From contig JAKSZT010054001.1 in assembly GCA_026826555.1 (NCBI GenBank), forward strand, positions 1,800,151 to 1,864,150: a stretch of 64,000 bases of DNA, read 5' to 3'. This DNA comes from Tolypeutes matacus (taxonomy: Eukaryota > Chordata > Mammalia > Cingulata > Chlamyphoridae). Below, piece after piece: positions 12,759 to 23,029 of this stretch (positions within the stretch are counted from its first letter, which is position 1; each line of letters opens with the position of its first letter). Below the pieces are notes generated by a model. It had not been told where the DNA came from. It did no database searches and worked only from the letters and a program-made list of their open reading frames with translations. The position numbers and the translations under genes are program-made.

Positions 12759-13331
12759 TGGAACCGAGAGAGTCTATAACTACAAGCAAGAGAGTCCCAT
12801 CCATCAGCTATATGGGATCAAAGGCCTCTCTCAATTAGAGGTAGAGTGGGCTTCACCATCCCAGAATCCTCAGGATTGGTGAATAAAATATGAACTAAAG
12901 TAGACTTATTGTGATTCTAGCAATGGAAGAAATTATATCATTGATGTGGAGACAGTGGCCACTGGAGGTGCTGAAGTCAGGGAGAGGGAAAAAGAGGTGT
13001 AATATGAGGGCATTTTCAGGACTTGGAATTGTCCTGAATGGCACTTCAAAGACAGATATAGGCCATTATATATCTGCTATAGCCTACAGAATTTAGTGGG
13101 AGAGAGTGTAAGCTACAATGTAAACTATAGTCTATGCTTAGTGGCAATGCTCCAAAATGTCTTCATCAATTGCAAAGAATGTACCACACTAATGAAAGAA
13201 GTTATTAATGTGAGGAAAAGTGGGAGGTCTGGGGAGTGGGGCACATGAGAATCCCTTATTTTTTTTTTTTATGTAACAATTTATATAATCTAAGTATCTT
13301 TTAAAAATAAATAAAAAATACATTAAAAAAA
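12759..13331 (+). mobile_element. Non-autonomous retroposon with L1-type 3' tail, copy 1
   Basis: A 573-bp poly(A)-ended insertion in the BCCIP retrocopy, flanked by a 12-bp TSD aaaaacttttcc (12747-12758 and 13332-13343). It has no significant open frame. Its last 200 bp (aactatagtctatgctt ... caatgctccaaaatgt ... catcaattgcaaagaatg ... taccacactaatgaaag) align with the L1 3' UTR remnant at 40195-40340. Its first ~370 bp do not look like L1 ORF2. A second copy lies on the minus strand at 57609-58119. It may be the 3' end of an L1 lineage with an unusual long 3' UTR, a half-L1 (HAL1-like) element, or a chimeric non-autonomous element. Confidence 0.75.
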
Positions 13332-13344
13332 AAAAACTTTTCCA

Positions 13345-13466
13345 GTGGAGCAGGTGTAGCTCAGTGGTTGAGCACCTGCCTCTCATGTATGAAGTCCTGA
13401 GTTTAATCCCTGGTACCGCCTTAAAAACCAAAACCAAAAGCAAAGAAAAGAAAACAAAAAACCCAG
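13345..13466 (+). mobile_element. tRNA-derived SINE (DAS-like monomer)
   Basis: The head reads ggagcaggtgtagctcag, with an A-box-like tgtagctcagtggttgag, and 'gagtttaatccc' in place of the B box, followed by an A-rich AAAACC tail. It is flanked by the 8-bp repeat cttttcca (13337-13344, 13467-13474). Its left junction abuts the TSD of the preceding retroposon, so it inserted after that element. Confidence 0.85.
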
Positions 13467-13508
13467 CTTTTCCAACAAGAAGAAAAATAGAGATTCTATT
13501 ACTCTAGA

Positions 13509-13890
13509 ACCACTTCAGGTACCAAAATCTCCAGAGAACCACAAACAGTTATATACATATGGGGGTGGGGGGAGGGAGGTAGAGAGAGATTTACATGATT
13601 GGGGCCACAATTTGGCCAGTCCAAAGTCAGTAGGGAAGGTTGGCAGGCTAGAAATTCAGGCAGAATTTCTTTTTCATCAGGGAAACCTTGGCTTTGTTTT
13701 CAAAGCCTTTCAACTGATTGTATGAAGCCCACCTACATTATTGAGGATAAACGTTACTTAAAGTAAATTAATTGTAGATGTTAACCACAGCTACAAAATA
13801 CCTTCACAACACCTAGATTAGTGCTTGATAAAATTAAATAGGGGGTACTCTAGCCTAGCCAATTTAACACATACAACTACTACAATAAAC
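13509..13890 (+). repeat. Mammalian LTR-like interspersed repeat, copy B
   Basis: Shares ordered blocks with the repeat at 11040-11475: 'aaatctccagagaaccacaaacag', 'agatttacatgattggggcc', 'ggccagtccaaagtc', 'caaagcctttcaactgattgtatgaagccc', 'accttcacaac' and 'tctagcctagccaatttaacacata'. It is diverged and lacks the extreme 5' end, which the BCCIP insertion may have separated. Confidence 0.55.
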
Positions 13891-13894
13891 AAGT

Positions 13895-16400
13895 AAATTA
13901 ATAGATATTTCATGCACTAATAGCAATGTACGTGGTATTTAAAATGCCCAAAGAATAAGAGGAATGTTTTGTGCCAAAGCCTCCTGTAATCATGAGACTT
14001 AATGCTAATCACTGTTCATTATTTATTCTCATTTGGCTTCATTTACCTATAACCATAAAATTCAATGACCTGCCCTTGTCCATTTGTTTTGGGAATGCCT
14101 CTAAGGTTATAGCAATCTTGGGAATATGATTCATTTTTTAAGTAAAGAATAATGTACAACTATTTAGGTGCCTTCTACTGCTATTATGTTCCTGTTGTAG
14201 TGAAGACATGAGGTGGCTTGGCAGATGCTTTAAGGAAGGTCTTAGAATGAATGTGTAACTATCTAAAGGGCAGCACGTTGCCTTACATCTTCTGGCCAGT
14301 GCTGTTTTTCTAAAATGAGGTTCTACTTAATGTAGGGAAGATGTGTAATGTTATTTATTTAGTCTTAGAAGGAATTCAAAGCTCCTACTTCTATTCTTGT
14401 TTCTTACTTTTTGCTTTGTCCCTGCCATTTCTGGCTATCATTATGACATGCCCCTAAACAGTGTGGTGAATTTCTGTAGAGGAATATGTTGTTTTTGGAT
14501 TTATAAATGTTTGGACTCTCCAATCTTGGAGTAAAAGCATCTAGTGAGCTGCTTTTATAAAGCTGAGTTTAAAACAACAGAGGAAACAATCTTGCCAATA
14601 GCACTAGAACTAGACACTATATATATTGGGTAAAGAAGTAAGAATAAAAGTGCTTGCTTCTAAATTGAAATTCAGTTGGAAATCAGGAGATAAAATTTCA
14701 GGAAACAACTCATAACTAAGCTGAAATAATTTATTCAGTGTAAGTAAAATAGGCAGGGTGGAGGGAAGCACCCTATGGCTCAAAGGATGGAAGAAATATA
14801 TGGAAAAAATTAAAGTAGAAATGAGTTGTGCTTTTTTTTTTTTTTTTTTTTTTTTAATTTATCTTCCATCTCGAAAGCTAAATTTCTTAAATCTGAGGAA
14901 AAGAATTTAGACTTGATTGTAATAAAAACCTAAGAGGGATAGAGGGATATTTAATCCCATGCTATAACTTTGCTAGAGAAGAATAAAAGTGCTATCTGTA
15001 GAACTTTGGGGTAGTAATTAATAATTCCTGTAATCAGACCTCTCTAATCTCAGTCCAGAATGGCAAGTGTGAGAAGACACACACCTGGGGTGATGATGTT
15101 TTCCTTCCCCCATCTCCTCATTAGTGTGAGAAGTTGATCAGAGGGGCCCGAGACAGCTGAGGAACTTCTATAACCCCACAGCAATCTTTAGGGGGGTTTT
15201 ATAAATCTTATACAATGGCATGATGATAGATTTTGCCAAGAACCCTATATATTTTAGGCTTCTTTGGGGAAGGATCAGAGTAAAGAGCATATTTTAAAAC
15301 TTGTTTGCTTGGTAGGGCGTCTGGAGACCCATGGTCACTGCCCTCGGCTGTCCTCAGTGGCCCAGGTCAACACTCAGAATGAATGGGCCAGGGCACAGGG
15401 AAACAGGGTGCAATTTTTTTACTGAGACAAAGCACCTCCGTTTGTGTGGAGCTGTGCAATCGGCATTTTAACAGCAAAGATCCAACTGCCATATATATAA
15501 CCACTGTTTCACCCAAGTGCACCCTGCTGAACCCCACGGGTTCTCCTGTGTCCAGGAGTGGAGACAGCCAATTGCATGGAACTGTTAGATTTTTCGGCAG
15601 AGTCAGGCTTTTGCCATTAAGCTTCCCAATTCCTTCTCCACCAGAGAAGGAAACATAAAGAGAGGGAAAAAAGCACCATCTAGTCATGATGAAAAGCATA
15701 CAAAACTTTAAAAAATAAGTGGTTTATGATATAGCTACCTTAATGAGGTGATAATGATCACGGTTTATTAAAAAAATATATATGTAGCTTCAGCCCTACC
15801 ACTCACATTAAGTACATTTTACCAGCTAAGCTCTAATGTCTGTGGTTAAGGTGCACTCTCCCAAAATATAAGAGAATGGGACCTCCTTTATAGCAACAAA
15901 AAATTACTAGCACTTCATTATTTCTGCCTAACAATAACAGTTCCCTGTAAGTTTGAAAGTATTTCAAAATAAAATGTTCGTTTTTGTTTTGTTTTGTTTT
16001 GAAGGCAGTTTGGTGGTGGTTGGAGAGACCTCCTGGTTTCTACCATCACGCTCAGGCAGAGGGGGAAGCTCTCCTGGTGGGCCTGCTCCGGAGCTTTGCC
16101 CTGGGAGATACTCTTAGAGGACCAGCAAAAAGCTTTATCTTCCTGCCCTATGATCACCTAATATCCTGTACTGAATCCCTTTCAACTGAAAACACCAAGA
16201 GTGATTCTGTTTCCTGTATCTGAATCCAAGCTTTCTTTCCTGCACTAATTTTACTCATAACACATTACTATGATTTCTAGTTTCTCTTAAGTTGAACAAG
16301 AGTCTAACACATGACAAAGAAATTTGAGTAGAGAATTCTAAATTGTACGATTTTCTCTAATCTTCTGCAGGGGCCTCAACCACTCCTAATTGGACAGCAT
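13895..16400. other. No gene seen; poly(T) at 14832-14855
   Basis: Mostly unassigned. A 24-base T run at 14832-14855 may be the tail of a very old minus-strand retroposon, but no body is recognisable next to it. The 15300-15660 stretch is less AT-rich and has short open frames on both strands (15383-15658 plus, 15367-15699 minus), but no known domain, so I do not call a gene. Confidence 0.45.
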
Positions 16401-16422
16401 TTTTTAAAGCAACTTGCTTTTA

Positions 16423-17223
16423 ATTCCCTCCGCCCCCCCCCCACCCCATGGCTCCCTTGTCTGTTTGCTGGTTGTTTTTGCTCATTGTCCGCTCATTGTC
16501 TGTTTTTCTTCTTTAGGAGGCACCAGAACCTCCAATGTGGGAGGCAGACACTCAACTACTTGAACCACATCTGCTCCCTGATCATTTGTTTTTTGCTCAT
16601 TGTCTTCTCATTGTTTTGTTCATTGTCTTGCTCATTGTTTTCTTTTTAAAGATTTATTTATTTCTCCCCCTCCCCACCTCCATTGTTTTTTCTCTCACTG
16701 CCTGCTCTCTGTGTCCATTTGATGTGTGTTCTTCTGTGTCTGCTTGTCTTCTCTTTAGGCAGCACTGGGAACTGATCCTGGGAAGTTCCAGAGTGGGAGA
16801 GAGACGCTAAATCTCTTGTGCCACCTCAGCTCCCTGGTCTGCTGCATCTCTTATTGTCTCTCCTCTACATCTCTTTTTGTTGTGTTATCTTGCTGTGCCA
16901 GCTTTCTGCTTGGGCCACCACTCCGTGTGGGCCAACTCTCCATGTAGGCCAGCTCACCACGCAGGCCAGCTCGTCGTGTGGGCCAGCTTGCCTTCACCAG
17001 GAGGCCCCGGGAATCGAACCCTGGACCTCCTAAAGGGTAGATGGGAGCCCAATAGCTTGAGCTACATCCACTTCCCTTGTTCATTGTTTTTGCTTATTGT
17101 CTACTCATTGTCTTCTCGTTGTTTTTGCTTGTTGTCTGCTCATTATTTATTTGTCTTCTAAAAGAACCCAGGACCTCCCATGTGAGAGACAGCTGCTCAA
17201 TTGCTTGAGCCACATCTGCTCCC
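16423..17223 (-). mobile_element. Nested SINE cluster within one 18-bp TSD
   Basis: The whole 801-bp block is bounded by an exact 18-bp TSD, taaagcaacttgctttta (16405-16422 and 17224-17241). Read on the minus strand it starts with a SINE head at 17223-17160, then a tail built from repeated GAGCARACAAT-type units. This is interrupted by a long SINE (16642-17077), then by a second head at 16580-16514, then more tail and a C/G-rich end near 16430. The outer element therefore inserted first and later SINE(s) used its tail as target. Confidence 0.8.
16642..17077 (-). mobile_element. Long (two-part) xenarthran SINE
   Basis: On the minus strand: tRNA-like head gggaagtggatgtagctc, B box ggttcgattcc, then repeated 'agctggcc(c/t)ac' units, an 'acaacaaaaagagat' stretch, a second part with 'gggagctgaggtggcacaag' and 'aggatcagttcccag', and an A-rich end 'aaataaataaatctt'. 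It inserted into the tail of the surrounding SINE, with a 13-bp TSD differing at one base (tgctcattgtttt 16629-16641; tgttcattgtttt 17078-17090). The same long form recurs at 63346-63735. Confidence 0.88.
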
Positions 17224-17354
17224 TAAAGCAACTTGCTTTTACCAAATTTTCCAAAGCACTGGAATTTATTTTCATGGAAATAATAACTCTCTTTTTGTCA
17301 CATAATATTGAATCAAATAATTTAATTTCATTTGGCATAAATAGGTTTGGGAGG

Positions 17355-17812
17355 TGAGGTGGTTTGAGACTGCATATGTCCCAGAAAAACAAGTTCTTAA
17401 ATTTAATCTATTCCTGAGCCCATTGTAAGTAGGACTTTTCGATGAGGTGATGTCAGTTAAGATGTGGCCCAGCCCATTCAGGATGGGTCTTAATCTTATT
17501 ACTGGAATCCTTTATAAGTGGAATGAGATTCAGACAGAGAGAAAAGAAAATCCATGGAAGCAAGAAGCTGAAATGCAATGGAACCTGGAAGAAAACAGAA
17601 GAGGCCAGAGAGGCCGCCATGTGACAAGCTAAGGACAAAAGATCACCATCAGACAGCCCCAGAGCACCACAGTCTCTGGGGAGAAAGCACTGCCTTGGTG
17701 ACACCTTGATTTGGACTTTTTCCCAGCCTCAAACCATGAGTGAATAAATTCCTATTGTTTAACCGAACACATTTCATGGTATTTGCTTGAGCAGCCTAGG
17801 AAACTAAAACCG
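17355..17812 (+). mobile_element. MLT1-like LTR, possibly lineage-specific
   Basis: Opens 'tgaggtggtttgagactg'. The middle has 'gtaggacttttcgatgagg' and 'gatgtggcccagcccattcagga', then 'ccgccatgtgacaagct', 'gacaccttgatttggact', 'gagtgaataaattcctattg' (polyadenylation signal near 17743) and a terminal 'cagcctaggaaactaaaac'. The order is that of MaLR LTRs, but the internal wording is unlike the human families I remember. Ends are approximate and no clean TSD was found. Confidence 0.65.
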
Positions 17813-18487
17813 GAGCCCAATGACTCTTAGCAAGTACACATCTCTAATGGTAGCAGCAAAGTACCTAGAGATACTAAAGAGTAGCCAACCAGTGCAAGAG
17901 CAGCATGCACTGACCATAAGGCAGACATACAGAAGGCAGGGAAGGCAGTGAATTCCATTCACTCTGTTACGGGGGGATAATATCAAAAGCTTCCACTGAA
18001 TCCATCTTGTTTTGTTTTGTTTTGGTTGTTTGTTTTTAATGAGGATTGGAGTTAATTTAGGTAAATCACCTAGTATGGTGCTTGGAATACCACTGGCACT
18101 GAATAAATGCAAGCATTATGTTTATAGAAATAAAGAATTTAGGCTAGAGGTGATATATAAGGTCTCTGGGTTACAAAAGTTTATGGTAATTTTATGATTC
18201 CAAATCACTTTAATCAATTTCTAAGAGGCAAAATCAAGATCTTTAAATTAAATTATATTCAGGGAGGGTCAATATGCTACATGGCTATGAACCAGTAATG
18301 CTGTAGCTCAAACTGCTTCAGCAAGGAGCCAGAGAGTCACCAGAACAGCCATGAAGGAAGGGAAGCATGCCATGGAGCTTTGATGGGGGAGGGTGAAAAT
18401 TCTGGGATTCTCTGGGGGCTAGGATGATCCCATAGTTTGAGAACCACAAAACAAGGAATCCATGAGTAAGCCCTGGCCAAAGCCAGT

Positions 18488-18711
18488 TGTTGGGGATTGA
18501 ATCATGTTTCTCAAAAATGATATGCTCAAATCTTAATCCATGTTCCTACAGGTGCGAACTCATTTGTAAATAGGACCTGTGAAGATTTTGAAGATATTAT
18601 TAGTTAAGGTGTGGACTTATTTGTGAGTAGGATCTTCACAGATCTTATTTAGATGAGGCAAAATTGATATGAGAGGAAATTCAGATTCAGTAGAAGCCAG
18701 AAGTAAGAGAA

Positions 18712-18765
<54 letters not shown>

Positions 18766-18930
18766 TTGCCATGAGATGGAAGACAGCCATCAACAGAACA
18801 CTACAGACTGTGGAGAAAGCATGGCCTTCTAGCCTCCAAAGCCATGAGACAATAAATTACTGTTGTTTAAGCTGACCAGTGGACCATTATGTGGTATTTT
18901 TCATAGCAGCCCTGGCAACATAAGACTCCA
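18488..18930 (+). mobile_element. MLT1-like LTR with internal (GA)n
   Basis: Opens 'tgttggggattgaatcatg', continues 'aatcttaatccatgttcct', 'taaataggacctgtgaaga', 'gccatgagatgg', 'ccaaagccatgagacaataaattac' and closes 'catagcagccctggcaac'. A (GA)n array of about 45 bp sits at 18714-18758 within it. This is a solo LTR with no internal retroviral sequence beside it. Confidence 0.65.
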
Positions 18931-18934
18931 AGAC

Positions 18935-20870
18935 AATATCTAAAGATAGAAGCCCAATGTAGGACAAGGTATAGAATTGTTTTGGAGAATACAAATTTAC
19001 AAACTTCTACTACTGCATCAAAGCAAGCTCCAAACTATGTGTAATGTAGCTTCACTGCTCACCAATATTTACTCTTCGAAAATTAAAATGAATGTGCAAC
19101 AGCTCTCCAACAACAAGACTATTGGATTAAGTAAACATAGCAATCCTTGTCCACGTAAGATAAGCTGAAATTTATTGTTGTTGTATTCAAAAATTCCCAT
19201 TGGAACAAGTTTGTACACAAGACACGTGGAATTTCCCATGAAACAAACAGATGTCTTGGGTTTTTCAAGGTGAATTTAATGATTACCATATCATAATAAT
19301 GATGAAAGACACCCTAAAAATTGTATTCCTTAAAGCCAACCAGAGGATATTCCAGCCTCTTCTATTCTGTCAATAGCAACTGGCATATGATACTGAAGTA
19401 TTGATTTTGACAGAAGTTATTTCAAAAACTGTGTGTGCTTATTGATTTATTGATTTATTTTATTTTGTGTTTGACACTGGTTATTTTCTTTAGCAAAAAA
19501 AATCAAGAGGTCTTTGGACTTTCCCACCTCATTGTTAAACTAATACTTCAGTACATCATTCATATCTAGATTTTTATCAAAAATGAAAACATTGTTCTTC
19601 CACGTAGAAACACGAAGTAACTTCGAGAACACAAGCCTCAGCTTCCTCCTTACATCCCCCAGCCTCCCACAGTATTATAACTTTGGGTAAAACTGTTTGA
19701 AGAGAAGTTTTGAAAATATAAATGAATCAAACACTTTCTCCACCAAGTCTACAAAGTTCTATATACAAGTGAATGCTTATAAGAATATTCACAGAAAATG
19801 CCAGGCCCTTTACTGCTTACTTTGGTGAATAAAACACATTTCACAGTAAACAGATAGTTGAAGAGTAATTCACTCAGATTTCCCAGAGTATGTATTTCCA
19901 TTTTTATCATTACCAAAGAGTTCTAGAGTTTAAAAGAGCTTATTCACTTATGTGCCTTCGTCATAGCTGAACCACAATTTGCAGGTGGAAAACAAATGGC
20001 TGTTTCTGGTGTTTAACTTGTAGTTAAAGTAGGCTTGTCTTTAGTGGCAAAAGAGACAAATACGGGGATAGACAGTGTTTTCTGTGTGCATGAGATAGAT
20101 AGATAGATAGATAGCAATCTTGCAAAAACATCCATCTAAAAGAAATAACACTATTTGGTTAGAATAACTAACAGTATGCTTAAAAAGAGGATGTTGAAAC
20201 TATTAGTACCAAGAGATCTGTCGGTTTCATACTTTCATACCAGCACTTCCTTGGAAGTTGACTGTGAGGTAGTTTTATAGTTTGTTTTGGCTTCTTGTAA
20301 CTTGGTTAGAATAAAATGTACCCCAAATATGACATATTTGTATGATGAAAGTAGGGGTTAATTATATTTTCCAAGAAATAGTTCCTGTGGCCTTAAAAAA
20401 AAAAGGAAAGGAAAGAAGTCAGAAAAGTGTCCATTCCCTGGAATTCTGTAATGCTAATTGTTCTGATTACGATTAGATTCTAATGAATTGTTCCCTAGGC
20501 TGTTTTCTCCCAGAGCAAGGGCTGCATGAGGGTAGAAAATGCATTTGTCCTTGTAACCGTGGTAATTTACAGTAGGCGTGGGGCCTACAGAGTTCTCAAT
20601 ACACTTCTAGTAAGAGTAAAGAAATATGAATGCACACAGCACTTAGTATTCTTTCATATTCTTTACATACATTGTGTGTCCTACTTCCCCTGACTGGACT
20701 GGAAACCAGAGGTTGATAATTCCTCACAGCCGTTAGAGGAATTTTTATTGCCCATGGTGATAGCACATACAGGGTATGTTTGTTAGTTTTTAGTTGAATT
20801 GGTTTTAAAATTGGGAGGACTCATATTTTTTTGTTTGTTTCATTTTTCACGAGGGAGGTTGTTCAAATAA
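18935..20870. other. No gene seen; small (GATA)n at 20095-20115
   Basis: AT-rich, with a short gatagatagatagatagata tract at 20095-20115. I see no exon, RNA gene or clear repeat ends. Confidence 0.45.
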
Positions 20871-20893
20871 CTCTTTAAAAAATCAATCTAGGG

Positions 20894-20990
20894 GGTCGGA
20901 TGTGGCTCAACTGGTTGGGCGTCTGTCTCCCATATGGAGGGACCCGGGTTCGATCCCCGGGACCTCCCAGTAAAAAAAAAAAAAAAAAAA
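20894..20990 (+). mobile_element. tRNA-derived SINE monomer, well preserved
   Basis: A short SINE with a tRNA-like body: A box tggctcaactggttgg, B box ggttcgatccc, then ctcccag and a poly(A) tail at 20972-20990. The TSD aatcaatctaggg is exact at 20881-20893, with its second copy (including tail A's) ending at 21001. It is among the least diverged SINE heads in the window, which suggests recent insertion. It is not a tRNA gene: the acceptor stem is not complementary and a tail is present. Confidence 0.9.
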
Positions 20991-21485
20991 TCAATCTAGG
21001 GCTGAGCAGGGCTTGTCGCCTGTAGAAGGTTCCAGTTTAATACCATTCCCTATTGTCTTCAGGGCAGTGATGGTCAAGGCACTTTGTTGTTTTTCTTACA
21101 CATTTACCACTGCACTCATTTAGGTCATCTCCCTGACACCTATAGGCATTTCAGCTGGCACCCAGATTAAACCTCGCCACTCTTTCCTACCCCAAGTCTA
21201 GTATCAGGCCAGATATGCACCAAGTGGCAATAAATACTAGATAAAAATGATATGGTCATTGAGCATAATCATATGAAATTCATCCAATTAGGTAGCATTT
21301 CCTAGATAGCATCATCACTCCTCAAAAGTTTAATCCCACCAGAAAACGGGCATTTTAGATTTTTAAAATGTTGGCTTTCAAACGAATTCAGTAAAACTGA
21401 AAACAGACAAAGCATGTTGCGTTGCACTACAAACGAATGACAAAATAATACTGATTACAATACATTTTAAAATGCAGTTAAACAC

Positions 21486-22036
21486 TGTAGCAGTTTGGCA
21501 GTGTGATATAATTATGAATTCCAAAAATAGATATTGGATCATGCTTGTAAACTGGTCTGCTAATCTGGGCATGATTAAATTATGATTAGGGCTTTAACTG
21601 GGCCACGTCAGTAGGGCATTCAGGAATCAAATATAAAAGGCATGGCAAAGAACAGAGTTGAAGCAGTTTTTGAGTTTAAGTTGTAATGCGGAGTCTTGAG
21701 CTGGAGCCCTGGGAAGTAGCATACAGAGGAGCTTGGTCGTGAGGAAAGAGAGAAGGCCCTGGGAAGAGAAGCAAGCCATTTGCTGGCCTTGTGGCACAAA
21801 GCAAGCCTAAGCCCAGAGACAGGCAAGCCCGGGAAAGAGAGGAACCCAAGAAGCCTGAACCCTGGCAAACGTCGGCATCTGTCTTGTTCCAACATGTGGC
21901 AATGGACTTTGGTGAGGGAAGAAATTTATGCTTTATGGCCTGGTAACTGTGGACTTCTACCCCAAATAAATACCCTTTATAAAGACCAATCAATTTCTGG
22001 TATTTTGCATCAGCACCCCTTTGGCTGACTAATACA
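21486..22036 (+). mobile_element. Solo LTR, ERV3/MaLR type, with exact 5-bp TSD
   Basis: A 551-bp element beginning TGTAGCAG and ending TAATACA (TG...CA), flanked by aacac at 21481-21485 and 22037-22041. A 5-bp duplication is usual for ERV3/MaLR integration. 'caaataaatacc' near 21963-21974 provides a polyadenylation signal. The interior (including 'ggcatggcaaagaacagag' and a G/A-rich middle) is not a human family I recognise, so it may be xenarthran-specific. Open frames inside it are incidental. Confidence 0.82.
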
Positions 22037-22044
22037 AACACCTA

Positions 22045-23025
22045 GAGTTGGATCCTGGGATTGGACCAATTGTCCCCACACATTTTAGAAGGAACCTGGA
22101 CAGTAGTCATATCTAGCCAATAGTAAGCAACAACTAGGACAGGGCAGAGTGTTGTCTTATTCCTCAGAGAGCAGCTCTCAAAAGGAAGGAGACAATTAAG
22201 GGCTGGATACAAAGTACTTGAGTAATTGCATGTTGACTGAACAGCCCTTGGACAAAAGGGCTTTTACAGGTGATCTGGTGGTTTATCAATGGACATTTAT
22301 TAACCCAACAGGTACAGTACTAAAAGTGTTCTGGGGACCTACTCTCTCCTAAACCACCATTTTCTATGCTGGTGAGCCTTTTTACCTGCTATCAATCTTA
22401 ACCTTCAGATCACGGGTATAGAGGACACTGTAATGCACAGCAGTTACCAGGCTTTTGATGTCTTCACATTATACAACACTTTTTACTAGGGTCTGTTTAG
22501 GGGAAATCATTGTATGATACAGTGGGGACAAGGTATAGGATTGTCTTGGAGTACACACATTTATAATCATAATTCAGCTAAATCATAATATTTCTATGAA
22601 TTCATTATCCAAGTACTACTAAGTATTAATTATTAAAGTATTACAAGCATATTAAAAAGTATAGAGAATAAGCTAAGCCTGTGTTCTCCACCCACCTAAG
22701 TCAAATTTTAAGATATCGCCATATTGATTTCAGATGCTTTTGGTAGAAATTTTCATTGAAGTATTATACACATAAAACAAAGTGAGATCCCATCACTTTT
22801 AAAGAGCCTTATTCTTTATTTGGTGGTCACCACATGTGTCCTCATTCTTCCCTGGGTGCTGTCCTTATCACTGCAGCCCTTTAACTGTTTCCTGGAACTT
22901 TGACAATGCTGCTTCTGCTTGTTCTTGCTGGTTGTTCAAAGCTTCTGTGGGGGCACAGAGGCCTGATGTTCTCACTCTGCCATTTTGATTGGGGTGGGGC
23001 CTGGTGATTTCTCCATTCATTGTTT
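22045..23025. other. No gene seen; unassigned DNA
   Basis: No feature can be named. A 60-codon minus-strand frame at 22868-23050 overlaps the edge of the L1 remnant that follows and has no recognised domain. The stretch 22790-23025 may be part of the same old L1 or another old repeat. Confidence 0.4.
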
Positions 23026-23029
23026 CATA

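Larger units (their letters stand above)
11631..13490 (+). pseudogene. BCCIP: BCCIP processed pseudogene
   Basis: An intron-less copy of the mRNA for BCCIP, the BRCA2- and CDKN1A-interacting protein. Translation from the ATG at 11630 starts MTSRAKRR, followed by the acidic stretch (EEEEKEEVEDEDEN) and VNIEFDAYSISDNDYDGIKK. Later blocks read KPVGLLLSERFIN (about 12150-12185), LMFASAKEAFFYEK (about 12365-12405) and CLGGRWALDDVPMTAL (about 12452-12500). Reading-frame breaks include an in-frame TAA at about 11797, a stop after HQLF near 11878, frameshifts from there on, an in-frame TAG near 12114 and a TGA near 12500, so no product is expected. ATTAAA near 12744 may be the copied polyadenylation signal. 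The unit is flanked by an exact 18-bp TSD, agattctattactctaga, at 11613-11630 and 13491-13508. Two later insertions (12759-13331 and 13345-13466) lie in its 3' UTR. The parent gene is elsewhere. Confidence 0.93.

Noticed and set aside
15367..15699. Overlapping sense/antisense frames at 15.4-15.7 kb as a possible exon
   Set aside because: There is no recognised domain and no convincing splice sites. Both frames arise from a locally less AT-rich stretch.
20894..20975. Looks like a tRNA gene (A and B boxes nearly perfect)
   Set aside because: It has a poly(A) tail and flanking TSD, no complementary acceptor stem, and many relatives in the window. It is a SINE head.
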